NCBI GenBank assembly: GCA_023957375.1
Contig: JAMLHB010000002.1
Span: 806,001 to 870,000, forward strand
Length of the DNA stretch: 64,000 bases
Origin: Flavobacteriales bacterium
Lineage (GTDB): Bacteria; Bacteroidota; Bacteroidia; Flavobacteriales_F; PHOS-HE28
Reading direction: 5' to 3'
Shown in pieces: positions 42,958-50,169 of this stretch. Position 1 is the stretch's first letter. Each line of letters begins with the position of its first letter. The translations under genes were made by a program, and so were the position numbers. The notes under the pieces are model-generated. The model ran no database searches. It saw only the letters and a list, made by a program, of their open reading frames with translations, and was not told the origin of the DNA.

Positions 42958-43765
42958 TTAGCAATTTAACATCCCAAGCACTTTTAATGCGTCACTTAAA
43001 GCTCTTACATCATGCGTACGGATGTAATCCACACCCATATAGCTTATATAAATTTCAGCAGCCAGGGTCGCTGGCGTTCGCTCGTTGACTCCTCGCCCAA
43101 CAATAGTTCCTAAAAAAAGATTTCCGAGAAACCGAAACAAGAATTGGTAATTTAAAGTATTCTTTTACTCGAAAAATATTTTTCAAAACATATATTGACG
43201 TTTCTGGGTTAGAGCCTAAGAAGAAACCCATCCCTGGGTCTAAAATAATTCTTTCGGATGAAACGCCTGAATTTTGAAGTGAATTTATTCGTTGCGAAAA
43301 GAAATCAATTATTCCATTAAATATATTTTCGGGAACAGTTTCGATTACTTGGGCTTTCCCAAGCCGCTGTATGGAATGCATAACAATGAGTTTGCAATTA
43401 GATTCTGCCAATTCAGGATATAATTCTGCGTATGGAAACCCTTGAATGTCATTTAAATAGTGGACATTCTTTTTTAAAAAATATTTTTGAACTTCGGGTT
43501 TGAATGAATCAACAGAAACTGAAATATTTTGAGAATGCAATTTGTCGATGACATCATTTAAACGGATTATTTCCTCATGAGGCTTTACTTCTTTTGATTC
43601 AGGATTACTGGAAGCGGCTCCTACATCAATTATGTCAGCGCCATCCTTAACAAGTAGAAGTGATTTCTCTATAGCTTTATCATAATTTAAATAAAGGCCG
43701 CCATCTGAAAAGCTGTCTTCAGTAATGTTTACTACACCTAGTATTGTAGGCTTTTTTAATTTCAT
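42958..43765 (-). pseudogene. Sul-family-like dihydropteroate synthase with a homopolymer frameshift (cassette cargo)
   Basis: Read across one frameshift, the gene encodes about 268 residues of dihydropteroate synthase, which joins pABA to a pterin in folate synthesis. NITEDSFSDGG (13-23), SVDSF (84-88), YLNDIQGFP, VVMH-like LIVMHS, DPGMGFFLG (176-184) and SVSRKSF (211-217) are all closer to plasmid/integron Sul1/Sul2 proteins than to ordinary FolP, which lack the GMGFFLG form. The frame breaks in an A7 run (43112-43118 on the plus strand); six A would restore SRKSFLGTIVGRG and the rest (TLAAE, DYIRTHD). It may be a real mutation or a sequencing error. A GTG at 43777 is an alternative start. 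Confidence 0.85.
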
Positions 43766-43919
43766 ATGTTTTTTCACTTTAATTGCCTTTTCTATTCTGC
43801 TCTGTCTGTGGTTTTATTTCATATCTTTTTAATTTAATTCGCGGATTATTGTTTCCCTAAACTGTGCCGCTCGTCTTTTGTTTTTATATTTCTCGGCCGG
43901 GCTATTTATTTAACGCGCC

Positions 43920-44058
43920 ATTTAATTGCGCCCAACGTTTTGCAGCTAAACGCCGGCAGGTTCTCCGGGACCAGCCTCGAAGCCCCGATCATTCAAGTAT
44001 ACCACTTCTCTTTCGATCGAAGCGCTGAGGGCCTGCTGGCGTTTAGGTGCTGTTGTGG
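43920..44058. repeat. attC-like recombination site 3 (long hairpin)
   Basis: 139 bases. Arms GCTAAACGCCGGCAGG (43945-43960) and CCTGCTGGCGTTTAGG (44032-44047) pair with one internal mismatch plus small bulges. The left edge ATTTAAT (43920-43926) lies in a 21-base stretch (43913-43933) that is complementary at 19 positions to the far edge of the folP cassette (42719-42739). The stop codon of the next gene (44043) lies inside this site, so cargo is read toward it on the minus strand. Confidence 0.65.
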
Positions 44059-44522
44059 TGCGTTTGTTTCTTTTTCATTACTTCATTTTGGAACTCTTCG
44101 AAAGTTTCATACGGCGTATCCTCATAAGTTACATATCCTAGACTTGTTTTGAAGTAATCTTCTAGTTGTCTTAAACATTCTGATTCATTATCAGTATTAG
44201 ATGGTCCACCTATATCTGCATCTCGGGTAATTCCAAATATGATTGCCTCATCTTTTGTATAAAAGAGCATCCCGAACAAATTTGGGTTTGAATCATCCGT
44301 ACTTTTCCAATAGAGATTATACTTTGCCTTAGTATTGACTTGGAGAAAATCCATCACGTCCTCAGCACTGGAAAACTCTCTGTCGGGTTGTTGAGAATAT
44401 TGGGGGAACTCAAATTCATCGGCAAAGACCTTTCGTTTAGGTATGAAATAATCAAGAAACTCTAAAGCTGTCTGTTTCGATCTTGTTCTAATGGCAACGT
44501 ATATGTCGGCGTGCTCACTCAT
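44043..44522 (-). CDS. Unknown cassette-encoded protein
   Basis: 159 residues, AT-rich, acidic. No signal peptide or membrane segment. Patterns such as DIYVAIRTRSKQTALEFLDY and FGITRDADIG, LEDYFKTSLGYV, with alternating strands and helices, resemble small immunity-type or SMI-like proteins in general style only; no family is claimed. It ends inside attC-like site 3 and starts 16 bases from the edge of attC-like site 4, so it fills one cassette completely. Confidence 0.65.
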   Translation of the reverse strand: MSEHADIYVAIRTRSKQTALEFLDYFIPKRKVFADEFEFPQYSQQPDREFSSAEDVMDFLQVNTKAKYNLYWKSTDDSNPNLFGMLFYTKDEAIIFGITRDADIGGPSNTDNESECLRQLEDYFKTSLGYVTYEDTPYETFEEFQNEVMKKKQTHHNST

Positions 44523-44537
44523 GTTTTATCAAATGCA

Positions 44538-44610
44538 CCACAACGTAGGATTGCCGCAGATCCTCGCCTATTTCACAAGTGGTTGTGCGGAGGTGATCCT
44601 CGCATATTCC
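44538..44610. repeat. attC-like recombination site 4 (probable, right end unclear)
   Basis: The left edge CCACAAC (44538-44544) lies within 44530-44544, which is complementary at 14 of 15 positions to 44052-44066 at the other end of the unknown-gene cassette. Weak arms AGGATTGCCGCA (44547-44558) and TGCGG..ATCCT (about 44586-44600) follow. No clear GTTRRRY right edge. Confidence 0.45.
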
Positions 44611-45122
44611 ACCCCAAGTGGATAAAATACGAAGGTTTTGGTGGAAATGTCGTCAGGTGAGGTCCAGCGCATCCAGCCGGTTGACGATGTCATGGAGGTA
44701 ACGGCGGTCAGTACCTTGTTCCGAGAGGTGGGTGACCACTCCAGGTCGAAGGTGTTCTTGTGGTCCATGGCTTCGGTAAAAATAGGCATCGTTGGCCCAA
44801 TGGATAAAATTTTGCCAAGCGCCTTGGTGTTTCTTTCTTGTTCCCTCCGCCACGCTCGTTCCATGGCATCCCGGCCAGTGGGGCCCGGCAGGTAGGCGTG
44901 GTTTTTGGGCGGGCCTTGCTTCGCCGACGGCGCCGCCGCGAAGCGCTTTGGCGAAGCGGGGAGCGGCTACGCGAAGGCAATGCCGGAGGCCCTAAAATGC
45001 CACGCACCCGGCAAAGAGCCGGGCGCGTGCCTGAGTTAATTGACGACGCGGGGGACAACGGGGGAGGACGGTTCGGATAGCGTTCAAGGTCGCAAAATGC
45101 ACCCCTGAACAGACCATCAAAC
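44611..45122. other. Gene-poor stretch with possible decayed gene and repeats
   Basis: About 510 bases. On the minus strand 44653-44853 an open frame (WQNFIHWANDAYFY, DRRYLHDIVNRLDALDL) looks protein-like but is short, ends abruptly and overlaps other frames, so it may be a decayed gene; no family recognised. From 44982 the right part of the local repeat family begins. Confidence 0.4.
44982..45060. repeat. Local repeat family, right part (copy 1)
   Basis: Starts GCCGGAGGCCCTAAAA and contains the stem CACGC.CCCGGC/GCCGGG.GCGTG. Very similar to 46546-46625 and 47288-47352. It directly precedes the promoter of the first ORF6N gene. Confidence 0.8.
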
Positions 45123-45130
45123 TAAGTTTG
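45123..45130 (+). promoter_or_regulatory. -7 promoter box of the ORF6N gene
   Basis: TAAGTTTG, 4 bases before the ATG at 45135. An identical box precedes the duplicated copy at 46690-46697. Confidence 0.5.
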
Positions 45131-45134
45131 CTCC

Positions 45135-45698
45135 ATGAGCAAGAAGAACGCCGCGGCGGTCAGTGAAGAAGTGGTCATGAGCCGGATCCACACGATACGC
45201 GGCCACAAGGTGATGTTGGACAGCGACCTGGCCGAGCTCTATGAAGTGGCGACCAAGGCCCTGAAACAGGCGGTGCGTCGAAACCTGGACAGCTTCCCCG
45301 AGGACTTCATGTTCGAGTTGACCCCGGAGGAATGGGAGAACTTGAGGTCACAAAACGTGACCTCAAGTCATGGGGGCGCACGATACCCGCCCATGGCCTT
45401 CTCCGAGCACGGGGTCATGATGCTATCCAGCGTGTTGAAAAGCGATCGGGCACGGCGGGTGAACATCCAGATCATGCGGCTGTTCGTCCGGATGCGCGAG
45501 GTACTATCCACTCACAAGGAACTCTTGTTGCAGTTGGAGAAGCTGCGCGGCACGGTATCCCACAACAGCCGCGACATAAAAGTGATCTTCAACCACCTGA
45601 AGCGGATGCAGCAGGAGGAGGAGAACCGGCGGTTCCTGGCACAGGTAGCCAAGAAGCGGCCCCCCATCGGGTTCAAGAAAGGGAAGGACAAGAGTTGA
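45135..45698 (+). CDS. ORF6N-domain (KilA-N/phage Rha-like) DNA-binding protein
   Basis: 187 residues. The ORF6N domain spans about residues 10-100: IHTIRGHKVMLDSDLAELY, VATKALKQAVRRN, FPEDFMFELTPEEW, ARYPPMAFSEHGVMMLSSVL. A coiled-coil-like helical tail (about 115-170) and basic C-terminus follow. These proteins come from phage antirepressors and are spread by mobile islands in Bacteroidota, often near toxin-antitoxin genes as here. A second copy of its first 90 codons lies at 46702. Confidence 0.88.
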   Translation: MSKKNAAAVSEEVVMSRIHTIRGHKVMLDSDLAELYEVATKALKQAVRRNLDSFPEDFMFELTPEEWENLRSQNVTSSHGGARYPPMAFSEHGVMMLSSVLKSDRARRVNIQIMRLFVRMREVLSTHKELLLQLEKLRGTVSHNSRDIKVIFNHLKRMQQEEENRRFLAQVAKKRPPIGFKKGKDKS

Positions 45699-45703
45699 CC
45701 CCC

Positions 45704-45728
45704 CCCTGCACTCGCTCGCGTGCCTGCC
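45704..45728. repeat. Local repeat family, left edge only (copy 1)
   Basis: CCCTGCACTCGCTCGCGTGC plus CTGCC, six bases after the ORF6N stop. The same edge opens the copies at 46408 and 46971. Confidence 0.75.
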
Positions 45729-45861
45729 GAGCTGTTCGATGTCGTCATCGCTGCAGGTATCTCAACCCTTGGCCGGGCCTCACGCAGAGGACACTGCCGC
45801 TTCCTTGAAGTTTGCAGGGGGACCCGAAAAGGCCTTTGGAATGGATGCCGCATGAAGCACG

Positions 45862-45869
45862 TATCTTTG
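45862..45869 (+). promoter_or_regulatory. Promoter of the toxin-antitoxin pair
   Basis: TATCTTTG 7 bases before the ATG at 45877, with TTTG (45835-45838) 23 bases upstream as a possible -33 element. Confidence 0.5.
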
Positions 45870-45876
45870 GGCTGCC

Positions 45877-46083
45877 ATGAAGATCCTGCTGGACATCAAG
45901 GAGAGCAAGACCGAATTCGTGCTGGAACTGCTCAAGAATCTTCGCTTCGTGAAGGCCACTCCGCTGACGGACACGAAAGCCAAGGCGCTTTCGGACCTCC
46001 GCGAAGCGGTGGAAGAGATGAAGCTGATCAAAGCCGGTAAGAAGCATGGCAGGCCCGCGCGGGAACTCCTCGAAGAACTTTGA
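45877..46083 (+). CDS. Type II antitoxin-like protein
   Basis: 68 residues, Lys/Glu-rich, with an N-terminal strand MKILLDIKESKTEFVLELLKNL and helical tail DLREAVEEMKLIKAGK, a pattern of short Bacteroidota antitoxins paired with RelE-like toxins. It overlaps the next gene by 38 bases. Antitoxin role is inferred from this context. Confidence 0.72.
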   Translation: MKILLDIKESKTEFVLELLKNLRFVKATPLTDTKAKALSDLREAVEEMKLIKAGKKHGRPARELLEEL

Positions 46084-46399
46084 GGTAAGGAGCATCGCCA
46101 CCTTCGATCGGCAACTGAAGGCACTGGCGAAGAAGCATGCTTCGCTGAAGCGTGACTATGCCGCATTGCTCGACGAGCTTGAAAGGGATCCGTTCATCGG
46201 CGCGGGGTTGGGGAACGCTTGCTACAAGGTGCGCATGGCCATCACCTCGAAGGGAAAGGGCAAGTCCGGTGGCGCAAGGGTAATCTTGCACATTGTGGTG
46301 CGCGGGCATTGTGTCTGGCTGCTGGCCATCTATGACAAGGCGGATATCGACAGCATCCCCATGAAGGAGATCAAGCTGCTGTTGAAGGAGCTGCCGTGA
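46046..46399 (+). CDS. RelE/YafQ-like toxin
   Basis: 117 residues. FDRQLKALAKKHASLKRDYAALLDELERDP is the helical pair of RelE/HigB-type toxins; VRMAITSKGKGKSGGARVIL and VWLLAIYDKADIDSI the beta-sheet, with basic residues where RNases of this fold act. The start at 46046 lies within the antitoxin gene. Probably an mRNA interferase, not proven. Confidence 0.78.
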   Translation: MAGPRGNSSKNFEVRSIATFDRQLKALAKKHASLKRDYAALLDELERDPFIGAGLGNACYKVRMAITSKGKGKSGGARVILHIVVRGHCVWLLAIYDKADIDSIPMKEIKLLLKELP

Positions 46400-46407
46400 T
46401 GAACACC

Positions 46408-46625
46408 CCCTGCACTCGCTCGCGTGCCTGCCCGCCGAAGGCACGTTCCCACCGCGAGGGCTCGCTCGGCTATTTGCCAAGTGAGGGTTCCTGATAGGGC
46501 CTCCGGCCCGTCTCTGAACCACGGGTGCAAGTAGTGTATCCGGCGGGCCGGAGGCCCTAAAATACCACGCACCCAGCAAAAAGCCGGGCGCGTGCCCGAG
46601 TTGGTTGACCACGCGGGGGACAACG
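46408..46625. repeat. Local repeat family, complete unit (copy 2)
   Basis: 218 bases. It has a CACTCGCTCGC edge, an inverted pair GGGCCTCCGGCCCG (about 46497-46510) and CGGGCCGGAGGCCC (about 46543-46556), and the stem CACGC.CCC.GC/GCCGGG.GCGTG. It begins 9 bases after the toxin stop and ends shortly before the ORF6N copy. Confidence 0.8.
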
Positions 46626-46689
46626 AGGGGGGGGACGGTTCGGATAGCGTTCAGGGTCGCAAAATGCGACCCTGAACAGACCATCAAAC

Positions 46690-46697
46690 TAAGTTTG
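46690..46697 (+). promoter_or_regulatory. -7 promoter box of the truncated ORF6N copy
   Basis: TAAGTTTG, 4 bases before the ATG at 46702, duplicated together with the gene. Confidence 0.45.
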
Positions 46698-46701
46698 CTC
46701 C

Positions 46702-47097
46702 ATGAGCAAGAAGAACGCCTCGGCGGTCAGTGAAGAAGTGGTCATGAGCCGGATCCACACGATACGCGGCCACAAGGTGATGTTGGACAGCGACCTGGCC
46801 GAGCTCTATGAAGTGGCGACCAAGGCCCTGAAACAGGCGGTGCGTCGAGACCTGGACAGCTTCCCCGAGGACTTCATGTTCGAGTTGACCCCGGAGGAAT
46901 GGGAGAACTTGAGGTCACAAAACGTGACCTCAAGTCATGGGGGCGCACGATACCCGCCCATGGCCTTCTCCCCTGCACTCGCTCGCGTGCCTGCCCGCCG
47001 AAGGCACGGTCCCACCGCAAGAACTCGCTCGGATTTTTGCCGAGCGAGGGTGCCTGATAGAACCTCCGGCCCGTCTCTGAACCACGGGTACAAGTAG
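46702..47097 (+). pseudogene. Truncated duplicate of the ORF6N gene fused to repeat sequence
   Basis: The first 90 codons are nearly identical to the gene at 45135 (two residue changes seen: Ala7 to Ser and Asn50 to Asp), up to YPPMAFS. At 46971 the sequence switches to the CCCTGCACTCGCTCGC repeat, which supplies about 40 unrelated codons before a stop. The lost part covers the end of the domain and the helical tail. Identity extends upstream to about 46546, so a segment of about 425 bases was duplicated. Confidence 0.85.
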
Positions 47098-47123
47098 TGT
47101 ATCCGACTGGCCGGAGGCCCTAA
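46971..47123. repeat. Local repeat family, left part (copy 3)
   Basis: Matches 46408-46560, with CCTCCGGCCCG/TGGCCGGAGG stem, then interrupted at TAA 47121-47123 by a 161-base element; its right part resumes at 47285. Confidence 0.8.
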
Positions 47124-47284
47124 TACCATTTAGACGCTCAAAACCGGCCAAAGCTGCGCCGCGATCTTTTCGGAGGACGATCCGCGCATCGGGTTGCGTA
47201 GCGGTGCCTACGGGACCCGATGCGCGGAGAAGTCATCCGGAAAGAGGGCAAGCAGATCGGGTGGTATTGAGTGTCTAAATGGTA
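47124..47284. mobile_element. 161-base palindromic element with 22-base terminal inverted repeats (MITE-like)
   Basis: Ends 47124-47145 and 47263-47284 are inverted copies matching at 20 of 22 positions. TAA flanks both sides (47121-47123 and 47285-47287), a likely 3-base target duplication. Inside, CCGCGCATCGGGT and ACCCGATGCGCGG form another arm pair, so most of the element can fold into one hairpin. It encodes no protein. The two uninterrupted copies of the host repeat show the empty site. Confidence 0.75.
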
Positions 47285-47352
47285 TAACGTGCCACGCACC
47301 CGGCAAAAAGCCGGGCGCGTGCCCGAGTTACGTTGACCACGCAAGGCGTAAC
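47285..47352. repeat. Local repeat family, right part (copy 3)
   Basis: Continuation of the copy broken by the MITE-like element: CACGCACCCGGC AAAAA GCCGGGCGCGTG stem, then GTTGACCACGC. Confidence 0.75.
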
Positions 47353-47390
47353 GGGAAAAGTGCAGACAAGGCCAGTGTGAGGGAACCGGT

Positions 47391-47398
47391 TATCTTTG
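47391..47398 (+). promoter_or_regulatory. -7 promoter box of the VapB-like gene
   Basis: TATCTTTG, 4 bases before the ATG at 47403; nearly leaderless transcript expected. Confidence 0.5.
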
Positions 47399-47402
47399 AA
47401 AC

Positions 47403-47573
47403 ATGGTCACGATCATCAGGAAGAAGACACCGAAGAGCCGGCTACGTGCTGCGGTGAGGCGTGCCAAGGCGGTCCCGCAGAAGGGCTTCGATGCCAAGAA
47501 ACATCTGGGCAAGTGGAAGCTGGACGAGGATGCGCTAGCCACGCAGCAACGACTTCGGGATGAGTGGGGGTAG
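47403..47573 (+). CDS. Small antitoxin-like protein paired with a PIN toxin (VapB role)
   Basis: 56 residues, strongly basic at the start (RKKTPKSRLRAAVRRAK) with a C-terminal helix KKHLGKWKLDEDALATQQR. It overlaps the PIN gene by 14 bases, the normal antitoxin-toxin arrangement. The sequence lacks a clear AbrB or RHH fold, so the antitoxin role is taken from position. Start supported by the -7 box 4 bases upstream. Confidence 0.7.
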   Translation: MVTIIRKKTPKSRLRAAVRRAKAVPQKGFDAKKHLGKWKLDEDALATQQRLRDEWG

Positions 47574-47934
47574 TCTGGTGCTCGACACCAGCGTGGCCAT
47601 CGATATTTTGGGTGGCGATGAGCGTGCAGCGGCCCTGGTGCAAGGAGCGATCGTGTACGTATCCGTGATCACACGTGTGGAATTGTTGAGCGTGGCCAAG
47701 CCGCGCACGCACTCTCCCGAAGCGGCAAAGGCGTTCTTGGCCGACTGCAAACTGGTGCAGTTCTCGGACGAGGTCCAGGACCTTACCATCCGTTTGCGGA
47801 AAACCTACAAATTGAAGTTGCCTGATGCCGCGATCGCTGCCACGGCTGCTTGGCTCAATGCCCGGTTGATCACGGCAGACGAGGCCTTCACGAAGATAGG
47901 AAAGGATGTGTCCGTCCTGATCTACGAACGGTGA
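47560..47934 (+). CDS. vapC: VapC-family PIN-domain toxin
   Basis: 124 residues, PIN fold. The acidic metal-binding set is present: Asp9 (LVLDTSVAID), Glu41 (VELLSV), Asp89 (LPDAAIAATA) and Asp107 (TADEAF). VapC toxins cut tRNA or rRNA. It is coupled to the small gene upstream. A GC hairpin (CCTGCCTGCGGCAGG) lies about 14 bases after the stop and may end transcription of the island's last gene. Confidence 0.9.
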   Translation: MSGGSLVLDTSVAIDILGGDERAAALVQGAIVYVSVITRVELLSVAKPRTHSPEAAKAFLADCKLVQFSDEVQDLTIRLRKTYKLKLPDAAIAATAAWLNARLITADEAFTKIGKDVSVLIYER

Positions 47935-48077
47935 AGGCTCCACATACCTGCCTGCGGCAGGCGCGCACCCGTGCCAGTGTGTGCGGGTGATGCTATGCGC
48001 CACCGATTGCGCCGCATGCTGCCCCTTCATGCCGGTGGATCATGCGCACCAACATCCTTAAGCCGACCTTAGCGCAC

Positions 48078-49112
48078 ATGAGCAAACAAGCCGCAACGTT
48101 CAGTGCCCGCCCCGTTGATCCCGCCGGCACATACGCGTTGGCCTTGCGCTTGGTGGTAGGCTGGACCTACTTCAGCGCCTTTTGGCGCCGCACCGCCTTG
48201 GCCAACAAGTTGGATTGGGACGCGGAAGGTTACATCGGCGAGAAGTTCAACCACTTTCTGCCGCATGCCTTGGGGATCAAGCCGCTGATCGAATACTTGG
48301 TGAGCAACCCGGATGCGCTGTGGTGGAGCATGCTGGCCTTTACGATCATTGAAGGCGTTGTGGGGCTGCTGTTGATGCTGGGCTTGTTCACCCGGGCCAT
48401 GAGCGTGGCGGTGTTTGGCTTAGCCATGGGCATCTTGCTGGGCTCGGGTTGGATCGGCACCACATGCCTGGATGAATGGCAGATCGGCATCCTGGGCCTG
48501 GCGGCGGGCTTCACGCTGTTCCTCTCCGGCGGCGGCATCCATTCGCTGGACCGCTTGCTGGCCATGCGCGGGGCCGCGCTCGCGCGCAAGGCCTGGTTCC
48601 CGTGGGTAGCGTCCGGGCACCTGGACATCTTCTCCGGCCGGCTGTTCATCTTGGCTCCCGCAGGTGCCGGGGTCCTGCTGTTCATCACCCTGTTCACCAA
48701 CCAGGTGTTCCACGGCGGCGTGTGGGGCACGCTGCACAACAAATCGGTGAAGCCGCGCGTGGAGATCACCGATGCGGCGTTGGGCGCGGACGGGCTGCGC
48801 TTCACGGTGCAGCGCGTGGAGGGCGTTGACGTGTACGGCTCTTTCCTGATCGGCATTGAGGTACTGGACACTGCCGGCAACAAGGTGCTGGCGTTGACCG
48901 GTGAAGACCTTGCCCGTTTCCCGCAGGAACGTATCCTCAATGCGTACGTGGCCAAGGTGAAACCCGGCAAGCACAGCATGATCCTGCCATTGGGAGCCAA
49001 GGCGGAACTGTTCGTGCAGGCGGATACGCTTTCAAAACTGCCGGAGGGCAACTACCAATTGCGCCTCACGGATATCAGCGGGGCCGTGTGGGAAGCACCG
49101 ATCGCCCATTGA
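48078..49112 (+). CDS. DoxD-DoxA fusion, probable thiosulfate:quinone oxidoreductase-like membrane protein
   Basis: 344 residues. The N-terminal about 190 residues are a DoxD/DoxX-type membrane region with four hydrophobic segments and YALALRLVVGWTYFSAFWRR, FNHFLPHALGIKPLIEYL, GWIGTTCLDEWQIGILGLAAGF. After another membrane segment comes a beta-rich DoxA-like domain (about 225-344: KPRVEITDAAL, FTVQRVEGVDVYGSFLIGIE). Archaeal DoxDA oxidises thiosulfate and reduces quinone; whether this one does is unknown. ATG 48042 is an alternative start. It lies upstream of sdhC but 138 bases away. Confidence 0.8.
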   Translation: MSKQAATFSARPVDPAGTYALALRLVVGWTYFSAFWRRTALANKLDWDAEGYIGEKFNHFLPHALGIKPLIEYLVSNPDALWWSMLAFTIIEGVVGLLLMLGLFTRAMSVAVFGLAMGILLGSGWIGTTCLDEWQIGILGLAAGFTLFLSGGGIHSLDRLLAMRGAALARKAWFPWVASGHLDIFSGRLFILAPAGAGVLLFITLFTNQVFHGGVWGTLHNKSVKPRVEITDAALGADGLRFTVQRVEGVDVYGSFLIGIEVLDTAGNKVLALTGEDLARFPQERILNAYVAKVKPGKHSMILPLGAKAELFVQADTLSKLPEGNYQLRLTDISGAVWEAPIAH

Positions 49113-49201
49113 CCGTGCCGGACCTCGCGTGCGGTAGGCTTGGGATCATTCCAAATAAGCCGGGCAGGGCGCCTTGATTTCAACCCCATTTTTTCGGCAT
49201 G

Positions 49202-49209
49202 TACTTTTG
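49202..49209 (+). promoter_or_regulatory. Candidate -7 promoter box of the sdh operon
   Basis: TACTTTTG, 41 bases before sdhC; a TTG lies at 49174-49176, a 25-base spacing, slightly longer than ideal. Confidence 0.45.
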
Positions 49210-49250
49210 CCGTTGACCAAACGGCGACCTATCCACGCCACCCCTGAAGC

Positions 49251-49940
49251 ATGGCACGACAAGGACTCTTCGGCTCCGCCTTAGTAAAGAAGTACTGGAT
49301 GGCCCTCACGGGCCTTTTCCTCATCACCTTCCTGGTGGTACACGCCGCCATCAACGCGATGATCTTCTTCAATGACGGCGGCATCACCTTCAACAAGTGG
49401 GCGCACTTCATGGGCACCAACCTGATCATCCGCACCATGGAGATCGTGCTCTTCATTGGCCTGATCATCCACATTGTGGACGGCATTATGATCACCCGGC
49501 AGAACCGCGCCGCACGGCCCCAGAATTACGTCTACGCCCGGCACAACGACAACAGCCGCTGGTACTCGCGCAGCATGGCCATCCTTGGCATCCTCATCCT
49601 GCTATTCCTGATCGTCCACTTAGACAACTTCTGGATCAAGACACGCCACATCATCGGTAACCTCGATGCATACGGCGTGGACGCGGCCGGCCAGGAGAAC
49701 CTCTTCGCCCGCATGCAGGATGTGTTCACCAACCCCCTGCTGGTGGTGATCTATGTGCTGGGCTGCTTCTCCCTGTTCTGGCACTTGCTGCACGGCTTCA
49801 AAAGCGCGTTCCAATCGCTCGGCCTCAACCACCGCAAGTACAACGGGTTCATCTCGGCCTTCGGTGCTGCCTTCTCCATTGTCATTCCCGTGTTGTTTGC
49901 CTCCATGCCGGTGGCGATGTATCTGGGGTGGGTCAGTTAA
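49251..49940 (+). CDS. sdhC: Succinate dehydrogenase cytochrome b subunit
   Basis: 229 residues, the single-subunit five-helix diheme b558 anchor used by Bacteroidota and Wolinella-type enzymes. Hydrophobic segments lie at about 15-37, 60-82, 100-122, 155-180 and 195-222. Histidines in VVHAAINAM, IIHIVDGI, LIVHLDNFW and FWHLLHGFKSA are candidate haem ligands. It anchors SdhAB and passes electrons to menaquinone. First gene of sdhCAB, although the next sdh gene comes only after an inserted four-helix-bundle gene. Confidence 0.93.
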   Translation: MARQGLFGSALVKKYWMALTGLFLITFLVVHAAINAMIFFNDGGITFNKWAHFMGTNLIIRTMEIVLFIGLIIHIVDGIMITRQNRAARPQNYVYARHNDNSRWYSRSMAILGILILLFLIVHLDNFWIKTRHIIGNLDAYGVDAAGQENLFARMQDVFTNPLLVVIYVLGCFSLFWHLLHGFKSAFQSLGLNHRKYNGFISAFGAAFSIVIPVLFASMPVAMYLGWVS

Positions 49941-49964
49941 ATGCAAGGTGCTGATGAAGTTCTT

Positions 49965-50160
49965 TTGTTGCGGGTTGCGGGTTGTGGGTTGGAAATGCCG
50001 TTGCGAGATACGGGTTACGAGTTGCAAATGCCGTTGCGGGTTGCGGGTTCGAAATGCCGTTACGAGTTGTCGCCAACCCGCCAACCCATAACTGACCAAC
50101 CCGAAACAAACAACCCCTAACCCGTAACCGACCAACCCGAAACTACCCAACCGTTAACCT
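49965..50160. repeat. Degenerate CGGGTT/AACCCG repeat tract
   Basis: The first half carries GCGGGTTGCGGGTT-type units and GAAATGCCGTT blocks, the second half the complementary CCAACCCGTAACC units, so the tract can fold back on itself. Similar AACCCG units resume after the inserted gene (50578-50625). Confidence 0.8.
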
Positions 50161-50169
50161 CTATCAACC

